Source: Actinomycetota bacterium (GTDB lineage: Bacteria > Actinomycetota > Acidimicrobiia > Acidimicrobiales > Ilumatobacteraceae). Taken from it: a stretch of 64,000 nt of DNA. The first letter of the stretch is position 1. Each line of letters starts with the position of its first letter. The stretch is taken from assembly GCA_947454105.1 (NCBI GenBank), contig CANGIP010000010.1, positions 1-64,000 on the forward strand. Reading direction: 5' to 3'. The translations under genes were made by a program, and so were the position numbers. This document shows positions 54,098 through 62,606 of this stretch, piece by piece. Below the pieces are notes generated by a model. That model saw only the letters and a program-made list of their open reading frames with translations. It searched no databases and had not been told where the DNA came from.

Positions 54098-55026
54098 TAG
54101 AAGTCCAAGTCGGCCGGAGGATTGGGGCCCCACTGGTTGATGCCCGCAAAAATTGAATGCTTGTTCAGTGGAGTTGACGCAACAAGTAGATCGGTGTCGG
54201 TCCAATGTTCAAGCGTGAATCCGAGCGGGTCTTTCCAGTAGTCAAAGATTTGCCCACCCAAAATGTGGCGACCGACTCCCCAGTATTGGCGAGCACCAGA
54301 AGCAAGAAGTGGTTCGCGACCGGCCATGAGGTCATCAAAGTCGGCGACTTCCCACGCGCAATGGCCAAGACGCGTTTCGCCGGTTTCCAAAATCAGTAGT
54401 GAGTGATGATCTGTCGGAATGTCACCACGATCGCAACGCATGAAGCGACCAATGGGTTGTTCGGGATCTTCGACGTACATGTCATCTGATCCCAAAAGAC
54501 CGAGAGTGCTTGAATACCAGTCGACAAGTCGAGCAAGTGAAGTTGTCTTAATTACTCCGTGACCAAATCTTTTGACTTGTGATGGCCCGGCAGCGATACG
54601 TTGAAGTTCGACCGCACGTGGACGTGATTGTCCGTTGTTGTAGGCGGCGTGTGGGCGAACCTCAATTGGTGTGAGTCGTTCGGCATCGGCGATGACTTCA
54701 ATGCGATTTCCGTCAGGGTCGGTGAGTCGCACAATCAAGCCGCCGCCTGGCTCGGTGCAATTTTCGATCGGTGTGCCAGTCGCTTGTGATAAGGCATCGA
54801 GGTCGGCGCGAGTTGCATTGAATGTCAGTCCGATGAAGGCAACTTCGCCAAGATGCGTCACATGTACGTGATGATCGGCGTCAGTGCCGCGCATGTACAA
54901 CGCATCTTCAGTGCGAGCCGAACGCACCATTCCGAAGTTCGTGAGGTAGGTCTCCATCACGTCAAGGTCGGGGCCCCGAAATCGAGGGAAGGCGATATCG
55001 GAGACTTTGATGATCGGATTGCTCAT
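54097..55026 (-). CDS. VOC-family protein, extradiol dioxygenase type
   Basis: 309 residues with two tandem VOC modules. The second has metal-ligand candidates in FGHGVIKT (His), DHHSLLIL (His) and GFTLEHWTD (Glu), matching 2,3-dihydroxybiphenyl dioxygenase-like enzymes. It probably cleaves a catechol-type ring. First gene of the operon; TACTAT 7 nt before ATG 55026. Confidence 0.88.
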   Translation of the reverse strand: MSNPIIKVSDIAFPRFRGPDLDVMETYLTNFGMVRSARTEDALYMRGTDADHHVHVTHLGEVAFIGLTFNATRADLDALSQATGTPIENCTEPGGGLIVRLTDPDGNRIEVIADAERLTPIEVRPHAAYNNGQSRPRAVELQRIAAGPSQVKRFGHGVIKTTSLARLVDWYSSTLGLLGSDDMYVEDPEQPIGRFMRCDRGDIPTDHHSLLILETGETRLGHCAWEVADFDDLMAGREPLLASGARQYWGVGRHILGGQIFDYWKDPLGFTLEHWTDTDLLVASTPLNKHSIFAGINQWGPNPPADLDF

Positions 55027-55033
55027 AGATGAG

Positions 55034-55054
55034 ATAGTACGACATCAAACTATT
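55034..55054 (-). promoter_or_regulatory. Leaderless -10 box overlapped by an inverted repeat (candidate MarR operator)
   Basis: TACTAT (minus, 55034-55039) is 7 nt before ATG 55026. ATAGT (55034-55038) and ACTAT (55049-55053) are inverted around a 10-bp spacer, extendable to AGATAGT and ACTATTTCT. The site occludes the -10 box and lies in the shared region with the divergent marR gene. Confidence 0.45.
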
Positions 55055-55079
55055 TCTTGGCAACAGGCAGATCGGCAAT

Positions 55080-55085
55080 TAGGGT
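55080..55085 (+). promoter_or_regulatory. Leaderless -10 box of the marR gene
   Basis: TAGGGT, 6 nt before ATG 55092. Confidence 0.45.
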
Positions 55086-55091
55086 GACGGG

Positions 55092-55592
55092 ATGGGCGTA
55101 GAAAACCTGATTGATGAGACCATTCAAGGCTGGTCAGAGCAACGGCCGGACCTCAACTTTGCATCGATGGAGTTGTCGCTCAAATTGAACTCGATTGTTC
55201 GGGCCGTGAGTGATCAATTGGCGCGTCAACTTGACGATCTCGGAATCAATTTGGGGGAGTTTGACGTCTTGGCTACGTTGCGTCGCCATGGGCGCGGAGC
55301 GAAGTTGACTCCGAAAGAAATTGCCGCGGCAACATTTGTCACGCCGAGTGGTTTGACTCATCGACTCGCACGACTTGAAAAGATGGGTTTCATTGATCGC
55401 CAGGTGGATCCGCGTGATGGTCGCGGTGCGCTCATCAAGATCACGCCGGCTGGGAAGCGGGTTGCTGATCGGGGAATCGAAATTGTTGTCGAGACTCAAG
55501 ATCGCTATATGAATGAATTGTCAGCGCAATTGAAAAAGGGTCTTGATCAGTCGATGACTCGACTGATCAAGACCCTTGATTCAGGTATCTAA
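55092..55592 (+). CDS. MarR-family transcriptional regulator
   Basis: 166 residues. Winged helix: LTPKEIAAATFVTPSGLTHRLARL with wing DPRDGRGALIKITPAG. Divergent from the VOC-SDR-monooxygenase operon and probably its aromatic-responsive repressor. The last codons (KGLDQSMTRLIKTL) double as a perfect palindrome that ends transcription of the opposing gene. Confidence 0.92.
   Translation: MGVENLIDETIQGWSEQRPDLNFASMELSLKLNSIVRAVSDQLARQLDDLGINLGEFDVLATLRRHGRGAKLTPKEIAAATFVTPSGLTHRLARLEKMGFIDRQVDPRDGRGALIKITPAGKRVADRGIEIVVETQDRYMNELSAQLKKGLDQSMTRLIKTLDSGI
55536..55577 (-). terminator. Strong intrinsic terminator inside the marR coding sequence
   Basis: Arms 55536-55554 and 55559-55577 are a perfect 19-bp inverted repeat with a 4-nt loop. 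On the minus strand the 3' arm runs straight into TTTTT, giving a classical terminator 27 nt after the stop of the secreted repeat protein gene (55604). The same bases encode the C-terminal region of MarR. Confidence 0.85.
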
Positions 55593-55603
55593 TTTGGGTT
55601 TAT

Positions 55604-58285
55604 TCAGCCCACGAGCGGCTCGGGGCCGATTGCCTCAATGTCGCTAATGGCGCCCGTCGCTCCAATGTTCGTAATGCTCAATGTGCCCGTCGCGAGATCG
55701 TAGGTTCCGGTGACTAGCTGGCCAGAGCCAAGCGCACCACTAAAGATGACCTGATTCGTTTCGGGTAAGTAGTCCGCGTCGTACATCGTGATATCTGTTT
55801 GATTAGCAGGATTCGTTGCTCCAGGACCGATCAAGATTTGGCCAGTAGGTGTCGCGCCTGAGACATCGACGACCGTGACGATATGGCCACCGCTTTGATT
55901 GGTTCCGTAGAGAACGAGTTTGTCCCCAATAACCCGAGCGAAGTCTGGTTTCTGACCGAGGTAACTCGTCACCCAACGTGTACGGGTGTTGGGATAGATG
56001 TAGCTGACCTCTAGTGGTGCCAACGGGTTAGGACATTGGTTTGAATTGCATTCAGATGGCGCAACGCTGACAACCTTGCCACCGACATCGTAGTAAGCCC
56101 AGGACTGATGAGGAGCAGTACAGACTGCACGTTGACTGTTGCAACCGGGGGAACCGGTCGGGTTTTCGAAACGATAGTCAATCATGTATGGAGCACTATC
56201 AACTCTATTGTCAGTTTCATTCCAGGTGTAGATACCGAAACGATTTTGATCATCAAACGCTAGGTGAACAGCACCATCGGGGTAACGCTTCATAAAGAAG
56301 GATGCGTTACCCGCTTCTTCGCGGTGAATTGTTCCATCGGTGTCAATCTCGTACACAAAGAAGGTGTAGGGATAGCAATCATCAACTACTGTGCCGTCTG
56401 CGAGCTTGGCGTCGTCACTAGGGTTCGGCACAGTGAAGTCGCAGACGTCAGCGGCTCCGGTGACCAGCGACTTGCCGTCGGGCAGAGTGAGGAAGTTAAG
56501 CACCGAAAAGCCGGTGTTTCGTCGTTGATCAGCGTGAGTCACTAAGGGGAAGTCAGCATTTTCTAGGAGTGCCGTAGTTGTATTGGTGACTGGATCCCAA
56601 CGATTGAATTGCGTGTCGTTATTGGCGATTCCCGAGTAGTACACATTGCCATCGGCATCGAACTGCACAGGATCATTAACCGATGGATTCCGCGAATAAT
56701 CAGGCCAGAAAACTTGACTGAGATTGGCATTGACGCAAGTCGGCAAACCAGTATCGATGTCGATGCGGGCCAACAAGCACGTCTCGGTGCCATTGTCGTA
56801 AAGGTTTGCTGGACGGTCGTACAGCACGTACACCGATCCGTCAGGACTGGTCAGGGTGTGAGCGATTTTTGCCGATCCATTGAGAGCCGCAGTTTCAGTT
56901 GTGCCATCTTCATTAATGACCACCAAGTTTGATTCGTCAACTTCTTGAACGCCACGCCGACCTTCGGCAACTTGCAGCGATGCTCGTCCGACCGAATTGG
57001 CGGCAACACCAACTGCAACTGCACCAGAGAAGTCGTAAATCAGGGCATTCGCGCCGAGCTTGGTGTCATTGCGAGTGTCATGTAGACGTGCTGGTGTCGC
57101 GAGCGAGGTGAAGTTTGTTGATGTGATGTGGGCCGAAACGTCAATGAGGATGTCAGCTTTTCCATATACGTAGATACAAACTTTTCCTGAATCAGACACC
57201 GGTGCAATCAAACTGTTCGGAACAGTTTGGCTCGAGATGAAGTTCAAGGTTGAAGTGTTGGGGCGAGTGCCACACGGATAAACAGTGACGTATCCACCGA
57301 AATTATTTGCCTCTGTATTGACTGCAGTCACGTTCATCGCGACTGCCGAGATTCCAGCAGGAATTTCAAAGGTGCCAGTGACCTGGAGATCTTTGGCGAG
57401 ACCTAAACCATCAACAGTTCCCACTTTGCTCGATGAGCGCGTGTCTAACAAGCGTTCGGGTTTACTCAGCGATGTGAGTGAACCGTTAGGGAAGTAGCCC
57501 GAGACATCGGCCAAAATATCGGCCTTGCCATAAACGTAGAAACATACTGTTCCATCGGCCGAGACAGGCGCGATGACACTGTTCGGAATGATTTGTCCAC
57601 TAATGAAGTTGATATTCGATGTGTTTGGACGAATGCCGCACGGGTACACAGTGACGTAACCACCGACATCGCCAGATTCGGTATCAACAGCAGTCACGTT
57701 CATCGCGACTGCAGAAATTCCGGCAGGGACACCGTTTTGCCCAGTGATCTGAAGTTCTTTCACTGAACCAGTTCCGTCAAGCTTTCCGACCTTTTCGACT
57801 TCGGGGCGAGTGTCAAGGAATCGATTTTGGGTGATTTCTGCGGTTTCAAAACCGCCAGCAGGAACGTATCCGCTCACGTCGACGAGCAGGTTGGCGATTC
57901 CGAACACATAGAAACAGACATCACCTGTTGCTGACATGGGTGTCATGACACTGTTTGCGACAGTCTGATTGCTGATGAAGTTCAAGTTTGAAGAATTGGG
58001 GCGTTCACCACATGGATAGACGGTGACGTAGCCGCCAGCGGCAGGGGCTTGTGTGTCAACTGCGGTGACGTTGAGAGCAACAGCAGCAGCATCCACAGGA
58101 ATTTCGTTGGTGCCACCAATACGAATTTTGAGCGGAATGCCTGACCCATCAAGCGCACCGACTGGTGCACCGCTGGCTGCGGCCGGCTGAATATTTCCCG
58201 CCGCCTGACTGCCACTAGCAAAGACAAAACTGGTGGCAAGTGTGAGACCAGCAGCAAGGACATACTTCAAGGAGGATTTCCGCAT
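55604..58285 (-). CDS. Secreted protein with N-terminal DTR repeats and a C-terminal propeller-like region
   Basis: 893 residues. Signal peptide MRKSSLKYVLAAGLTLATSF to about residue 28. Three repeat cores follow (YPCG near residues 92, 208 and 322), the first missing its DTR head and a fourth DTR head (PARLHDTR) left unpaired near 395, as if the array were cut out of phase. The rest (about 410-893) is beta-rich with WD/kelch-like spacing (VYVLYDRPANLYDNG, NVYYSGIANNDTQF) and may be a beta-propeller; no protease motifs. ATG 58285 has TAGCCT 6 nt upstream. Confidence 0.85.
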   Translation of the reverse strand: MRKSSLKYVLAAGLTLATSFVFASGSQAAGNIQPAAASGAPVGALDGSGIPLKIRIGGTNEIPVDAAAVALNVTAVDTQAPAAGGYVTVYPCGERPNSSNLNFISNQTVANSVMTPMSATGDVCFYVFGIANLLVDVSGYVPAGGFETAEITQNRFLDTRPEVEKVGKLDGTGSVKELQITGQNGVPAGISAVAMNVTAVDTESGDVGGYVTVYPCGIRPNTSNINFISGQIIPNSVIAPVSADGTVCFYVYGKADILADVSGYFPNGSLTSLSKPERLLDTRSSSKVGTVDGLGLAKDLQVTGTFEIPAGISAVAMNVTAVNTEANNFGGYVTVYPCGTRPNTSTLNFISSQTVPNSLIAPVSDSGKVCIYVYGKADILIDVSAHITSTNFTSLATPARLHDTRNDTKLGANALIYDFSGAVAVGVAANSVGRASLQVAEGRRGVQEVDESNLVVINEDGTTETAALNGSAKIAHTLTSPDGSVYVLYDRPANLYDNGTETCLLARIDIDTGLPTCVNANLSQVFWPDYSRNPSVNDPVQFDADGNVYYSGIANNDTQFNRWDPVTNTTTALLENADFPLVTHADQRRNTGFSVLNFLTLPDGKSLVTGAADVCDFTVPNPSDDAKLADGTVVDDCYPYTFFVYEIDTDGTIHREEAGNASFFMKRYPDGAVHLAFDDQNRFGIYTWNETDNRVDSAPYMIDYRFENPTGSPGCNSQRAVCTAPHQSWAYYDVGGKVVSVAPSECNSNQCPNPLAPLEVSYIYPNTRTRWVTSYLGQKPDFARVIGDKLVLYGTNQSGGHIVTVVDVSGATPTGQILIGPGATNPANQTDITMYDADYLPETNQVIFSGALGSGQLVTGTYDLATGTLSITNIGATGAISDIEAIGPEPLVG

Positions 58286-58291
58286 TTTGGC

Positions 58292-58342
58292 AGGCTACGG
58301 AATTTTGTGTCCTATGGTCAATACTTTGAGGACCTTGGTCCT
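58292..58342 (-). promoter_or_regulatory. Leaderless promoter and upstream palindrome of the secreted repeat protein gene
   Basis: TAGCCT (minus, 58292-58297) is 6 nt before ATG 58285, with TTGACC about 18 nt further upstream as a -35 candidate. A near-perfect palindrome AGGACCTTGGTCCT at 58329-58342 could be an operator. Confidence 0.5.
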
Positions 58343-58378
58343 TGGTTATTAATCACAGTGGTACGTCATGGTGGAAGG

Positions 58379-58430
58379 CGATCTGGTCGGGCGAAGTGGC
58401 AGGTTTCCTCAGTTACTTCCGACCAGATCG
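58379..58430 (+). repeat. 52-bp palindromic element, copy D
   Basis: Inverted ends extend to 12 bp here (CGATCTGGTCGG and CCGACCAGATCG). The interior matches copies A-C. Its right part overlaps the SDR gene: the last SDR codons (IDLVGSN, stop) lie in or at the edge of the element. Confidence 0.88.
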
Positions 58431-59275
58431 ATCATTGTTAAACGACCTTCGAGGCCGATGGGTGGCAAAACAGTTGGATGACCTGCCCAAACCTGCACAT
58501 CATCGCCAGTTCGACCATTGGGACCCTCGGCGATGAGCTCAACAATGAGTCCCGCCACATCATCGGCTTGCATGGTTCCTGATGGCAACGGCCGGTCGCC
58601 CAGCACAGCCAAGAACATCGGCGTGATGGTGGCGCCCATACCAAATGAGTTCACGCGAATCTTGTGAGGGGCCAGGTCACGAGCCCAGGCGTTGGTGATT
58701 CCTTTGATACCCCATTTGGACGAGTCATATATATCGAAGTTCTTGCTGCCTACCGGCGGACGTTGGACGTCTTTCCACGGACACTCTTGGGCGTGGGTGT
58801 GGTCGAGCAATTCTGGCCAACCACATGTATGTATATGGTCGGTCGTGATATTCACGATGTCGCCACCGGTTGCGAGCATGTGGGGGATCGCGGCGCGGCC
58901 AGTGAGGTACACGCCTCGTAGGTTTACGTTGATGACATCATCAAAATCTTGGACGGCACGTTCGTACGAATCTTTTGTCGGGCGGGTGGGGCGAACGATG
59001 CCAGCGTTACTGATGACGATGTCAATGCCACCCATTGTCGCGGCAGCATTATCAACAAAACTTTTGACTTGCATAGGCTGGCTGACATCGGCGACTTCGG
59101 CATAGACAACATCTGTCCACTGCCGTAACTCTTCGCCAACGTCAATCACTTGCGAGTCCTTATCGCAGATACTGACAAATGTTCCGGTTTGTGCAAGGGA
59201 CTTTGCTATCGCGTATCCGAGTCCGTTGGCGGCACCAGTGATGAGTGCTTTTCGTTGAAAAAGTGAAGTGGACAT
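58409..59275 (-). CDS. SDR family oxidoreductase with mycofactocin-like features
   Basis: 288 residues. Cofactor loop TGAANGLGYAIAKSL, NAG in VISNAGIV, catalytic Ser in VNITTDHIH region and YDSSKWGIKGITNAWARDL (YxxxK replaced by S-S-K context), C-terminal GRTGDDVQVWAGH. The long insert near 185 is typical of some actinobacterial SDRs that use mycofactocin, though this is not proven. The C-terminus and stop codon come from repeat copy D. TACTCT 7 nt before ATG 59275. Confidence 0.82.
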   Translation of the reverse strand: MSTSLFQRKALITGAANGLGYAIAKSLAQTGTFVSICDKDSQVIDVGEELRQWTDVVYAEVADVSQPMQVKSFVDNAAATMGGIDIVISNAGIVRPTRPTKDSYERAVQDFDDVINVNLRGVYLTGRAAIPHMLATGGDIVNITTDHIHTCGWPELLDHTHAQECPWKDVQRPPVGSKNFDIYDSSKWGIKGITNAWARDLAPHKIRVNSFGMGATITPMFLAVLGDRPLPSGTMQADDVAGLIVELIAEGPNGRTGDDVQVWAGHPTVLPPIGLEGRLTMIDLVGSN

Positions 59276-59282
59276 ACTTGCG

Positions 59283-59292
59283 AGAGTAGTTT
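59283..59292. promoter_or_regulatory. Overlapping divergent -10 boxes (SDR and TetR genes)
   Basis: Minus: TACTCT at 59283-59288, 7 nt before ATG 59275. Plus: TAGTTT at 59287-59292, 6 nt before ATG 59299. The hexamers share 2 bp, so both promoters cannot be occupied at once. Confidence 0.55.
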
Positions 59293-59298
59293 GTCTGC

Positions 59299-59904
59299 AT
59301 GGTTACAAAAGCAAAAAAACCAACGAAATCGAAAGTGTCGGCGAAACCTGAAAAACGCACCTATGTGAAACAAGCAGATGTGAAAGAACGCATCGTTGAG
59401 ACGACGCTCCAGCTTTTACTCACTCGTGATCCCGAGTCGTTGACGATTCGCGAAATTGCAACCCATGCCAAAACTCATCACCGTTACATTCCTGATTACT
59501 TCGGTGGTAAAGGTCCTCTGCTGGCAGAAGTTTTGCCGTTAACGACGGCCGCGATTTCTGGAATTGTGAACGAGGGTTCGCCGGCAACTTTTCCGAGCAA
59601 AGAATTGACTCGCATTATTCGCTTGACCGCTTGGCTGGCGGTCAACGAGCCAGCCTGGTTTCGTACCCGTTCTTCGGGAATGGTGCTAGAAACCGTCTCC
59701 GAGTTTTATGCCAAGGTCTACGGACTAAACGAAATCAATGCGCACCATATGGCCCAAAAATTGGTTTCGTCAGCGATCACGGCAGTGCTTTATCCGGAGA
59801 TCATTCGATTCAACCGAAGCCAAACTGCTGAATTCGCCGACATTGATCGTGTCATTGCTGAATTTTTGGCAAGTCAACAAAAGCCCGGCAAGGCGAAAAA
59901 GTAG
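59299..59904 (+). CDS. TetR-family transcriptional regulator
   Basis: 201 residues with a Lys-rich N-terminal tail (KAKKPTKSKVSAKPEKRTYVK), HTH near 45-75 (LTIREIATHAKTHHRYIPDYF), and a C-terminal ligand domain. Divergent from the SDR gene with promoter overlap, so it likely controls that gene. Confidence 0.85.
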   Translation: MVTKAKKPTKSKVSAKPEKRTYVKQADVKERIVETTLQLLLTRDPESLTIREIATHAKTHHRYIPDYFGGKGPLLAEVLPLTTAAISGIVNEGSPATFPSKELTRIIRLTAWLAVNEPAWFRTRSSGMVLETVSEFYAKVYGLNEINAHHMAQKLVSSAITAVLYPEIIRFNRSQTAEFADIDRVIAEFLASQQKPGKAKK

Positions 59905-59912
59905 GTCTTCGC

Positions 59913-60539
59913 TTACAAGACTGTTGGTCCGTGGAAAATGTCGCCGTTGTTGAAAATGGCAACTCGAGCCGGACAGGGTAAATCAACAATCAGATTTTCT
60001 GTGAGCGTGATGAAGCGTGATGTCCAGCCTTCGGGCATACGTCTTGGTTTGATTTCACTTCGTCGTTGATGCAAATGCGATTCAACGGCCTGCGGTAACA
60101 GGGTTGTGCCACCAACAAAGTTGTCGTTGGTATCGATGACTTCAAGAGTTCGACCAGCAGTAAAGAACACGCGATGACTTTTGAAGACGGGTAATACGGT
60201 GACGCCTTCAAAACCCTTTTCGGGACGACCAGGACGAGCGACCAAAGCAAAGGTGTGTTCACCAATGTGAGTTGTTTCAACGGGGCCGTCGGTTTCGGCG
60301 TTGGGCGGACGGCGAAATAATGCACCGTCGTGCTGGCTACGACCAACTCCAGATTTTCGGAAGCCCTCGGGGACAACGAGCGCTGCGTATTCTTCGGGCG
60401 AAATCGGTTCGGTTGAGAGCCACACTCCAAAAGTCGCGTCATCCATCACTTCGCCATAGAACTCGCAGCCGCCGAGGGTCCAATTGGCCGACCAACTGGG
60501 GTTGCCGGCGATCAGTTTCGTGATCTCTTCGATGTTCAT
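59913..60539 (-). CDS. Hypothetical protein
   Basis: 208 residues from ATG 60539 (a TTG two codons upstream is possible). Beta-rich, soluble, no signal. Segments HTFALVARPGRPEKGFEGV and LIVDLPCPARVAIFNNGDIFHG look like a barrel, but no family is recognised. It lies 14 nt downstream of the hydrolase gene? No: the hydrolase gene is upstream on the same strand and ends 20 nt before it, so they may be cotranscribed. Confidence 0.6.
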   Translation of the reverse strand: MNIEEITKLIAGNPSWSANWTLGGCEFYGEVMDDATFGVWLSTEPISPEEYAALVVPEGFRKSGVGRSQHDGALFRRPPNAETDGPVETTHIGEHTFALVARPGRPEKGFEGVTVLPVFKSHRVFFTAGRTLEVIDTNDNFVGGTTLLPQAVESHLHQRRSEIKPRRMPEGWTSRFITLTENLIVDLPCPARVAIFNNGDIFHGPTVL

Positions 60540-60558
60540 GCTCAATCTCGCTATTTAC

Positions 60559-61557
60559 TTAGGAACTCTTGCTCATGTACCGAAGTAGCAATTTGGCGAT
60601 TTCGGGGCCATGGGTGTCTTGTAAGAAGTGGCGAGCGCCCGCTATTTCATCAAATGTTGAATGGGGAATGAGCGATGACCACTTGCGGCCCCATTCGGTG
60701 ACGAAAACGGGGTCTTCGTTACCCCACATGAAGTGGATGGGGATTTTCAAGGCATTAATCGTCGCAAAATTCTGCTCTTGATTGGCTGCATCACCCGAAA
60801 TCATGTCGTGAAAGGGGATGCTCATCGGGAAACGGTAGGGACCAGCGTGTCCTTCGCGACCAAGTCCGGCAAACGGAGCGTCGTAGGCATGTTGAACCTC
60901 GCCGGCTTCACCTTCGTACACGGGTGTCTCGCCTTGTAACGCTTTGAAAACCGAATCTTGCGGAGTGATGCGCGCTGTGGCCATTGCCATGAGACCACCA
61001 AGCGTGAATTTCTCTGGAACATTCGCTTCGAATAAACCACCGGGTGACCATTGTTGAATCCACTGTTGAATGCCTGGCGTGTATTCGTAACCATCGTGAT
61101 GCAACCAAGTGTTCATGATGCAAACGCGATCGAATCGTTCGGGCATGCGTGCAACTTGTGCGAGACCAATCGGTCCGCCCCAGTCTTGAACCATGATGGT
61201 GACATTGCGTAGATCAAGTTGTTCAACGAACTGCTTCATGTTCTTGGTGTGGCGCGCGATGTTGTACCAAGAAGTATCAACAACTTTGTCGGATCGACCA
61301 AAGCCAATGTGATCGGGTGCAATGCAGCGGTAACCCTGAGCGACGAGTTCTTTGATGATCGTGCGATAGAGATACGACCATGTCGGCATGCCATGCATCA
61401 TCAAAACAATCGGTCCATCAATGGGACCTTCATCGATGTAATGCATGCGTAAACCATCAACGTCGTCGTCGGCAATTTCGAGGTAATGCGGTTGAAATGG
61501 AAAATCTGCAAGGTCGGCAAAGTTTTCATCGAGAGTGCGGAGAAACTGAGTAGTCAT
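60559..61557 (-). CDS. Haloalkane dehalogenase-like alpha/beta hydrolase
   Basis: 332 residues from ATG 61557. HGMPTWSYLYR, nucleophile Asp and halide-type Trp in VQDWGGPIGL, acid-region WGNEDPVF and His in GARHFLQDTHGPEIA match the DhlA-like haloalkane dehalogenase group. Dehalogenation of alkyl halides is possible; epoxide or ester hydrolysis cannot be excluded by motif alone. A longer frame to 61614 would overlap the upstream epimerase gene. Confidence 0.87.
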   Translation of the reverse strand: MTTQFLRTLDENFADLADFPFQPHYLEIADDDVDGLRMHYIDEGPIDGPIVLMMHGMPTWSYLYRTIIKELVAQGYRCIAPDHIGFGRSDKVVDTSWYNIARHTKNMKQFVEQLDLRNVTIMVQDWGGPIGLAQVARMPERFDRVCIMNTWLHHDGYEYTPGIQQWIQQWSPGGLFEANVPEKFTLGGLMAMATARITPQDSVFKALQGETPVYEGEAGEVQHAYDAPFAGLGREGHAGPYRFPMSIPFHDMISGDAANQEQNFATINALKIPIHFMWGNEDPVFVTEWGRKWSSLIPHSTFDEIAGARHFLQDTHGPEIAKLLLRYMSKSS

Positions 61558-61591
61558 GAGTGTTTTACCTAACTTTTGTAGGACTTCTGGC

Positions 61592-62563
61592 TCACAGGAG
61601 TCGTTGGGATTCATTGAGTAGTTTGGACGATTGGCCAGCTACGGGCGTGTTGGCGCTGTCGCCATGTCGTTCGTCAAACACTTGACGAATACCATCACGC
61701 CAAGAAACTTTGCACGGACCAGTGATAGTAAGTCTCTTACTGACATCGGCGATTGAGCCCCGCAGACTGTTCGCTATTTCAACGACGCGCACGTCTGGCG
61801 TGTGACCAGTGAGTTCGCCCATGTATGCGCACCATTCATGAACCGAAGGTGTTTCATCGCCGCCCCAGTTGACAATCGTGGCGGGAACACTTGCCGCATC
61901 AAGTAGTGACTCAACTTGACTGTTGATGTCATCTTGATGGATGAGGCTGTAGCGACATGGATCCCAACGAGCAACGACTGGTTTGTCGGCGACAACCCAA
62001 TCAAGGTGATAGGTCGGCAAGCCGCCGTTAGGCCCGTATGACGCGTTCATGCGAGCGATGGTGATGGGCAAGTTGTAGGCGCGAGCGCAATAACGTGACA
62101 CGGCCTCTTCGGCAATCTTCGAAATTGAATAGGTGGGGGACATGATGTAGTTGACATCACCCAGCGGGTCGTTCTCATTGAAAGCATGCAGTGCATCATC
62201 AACTGGTTTGTAGACCGAGTGTGTCGACATGACCAGAGCCGCCTTAGCCTTTCGGCAATGTTGCAGTAGCAGGCCAGTTCCTTCGGCGTTTACCGTGATG
62301 GCGTGGTTGTAATCAAGTCCTTCGGTTTTGAATGCTGCAAGGTGGATCACATAATCAAAGTCATCGGGAAGCGATGAGTAATCACCTGATGACAAGTCAA
62401 TTGATTGAGTGGTGACGCCGAGGGATTCAAGTTGTTCGCGCGACCCTGGTTCGTTGAATCGTGCAACGCCCCAGACATCGTTATGTGGAGCGAGAAACTG
62501 TACGAGGGGGAGACCAATCTGCCCTGATGGACCAGTCACAAGGATCTTTTTGTCGGTCAACAT
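61592..62563 (-). CDS. NAD-dependent epimerase/dehydratase family protein
   Basis: 323 residues. Extended SDR: VTGPSGQIGLPLVQFL at the N-terminus, HLAAFKTEG, and SPTYSISKIAEEAVSRYC with the YxxxK pair. Substrates of this group are nucleotide sugars or other hydroxy compounds. It precedes the haloalkane-dehalogenase-like gene and is likely cotranscribed. Confidence 0.87.
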   Translation of the reverse strand: MLTDKKILVTGPSGQIGLPLVQFLAPHNDVWGVARFNEPGSREQLESLGVTTQSIDLSSGDYSSLPDDFDYVIHLAAFKTEGLDYNHAITVNAEGTGLLLQHCRKAKAALVMSTHSVYKPVDDALHAFNENDPLGDVNYIMSPTYSISKIAEEAVSRYCARAYNLPITIARMNASYGPNGGLPTYHLDWVVADKPVVARWDPCRYSLIHQDDINSQVESLLDAASVPATIVNWGGDETPSVHEWCAYMGELTGHTPDVRVVEIANSLRGSIADVSKRLTITGPCKVSWRDGIRQVFDERHGDSANTPVAGQSSKLLNESQRLL

Positions 62564-62606
62564 CTGTATCAGTCAACCACAAATCGACTGAGTCGCTATT
62601 GTCTTA

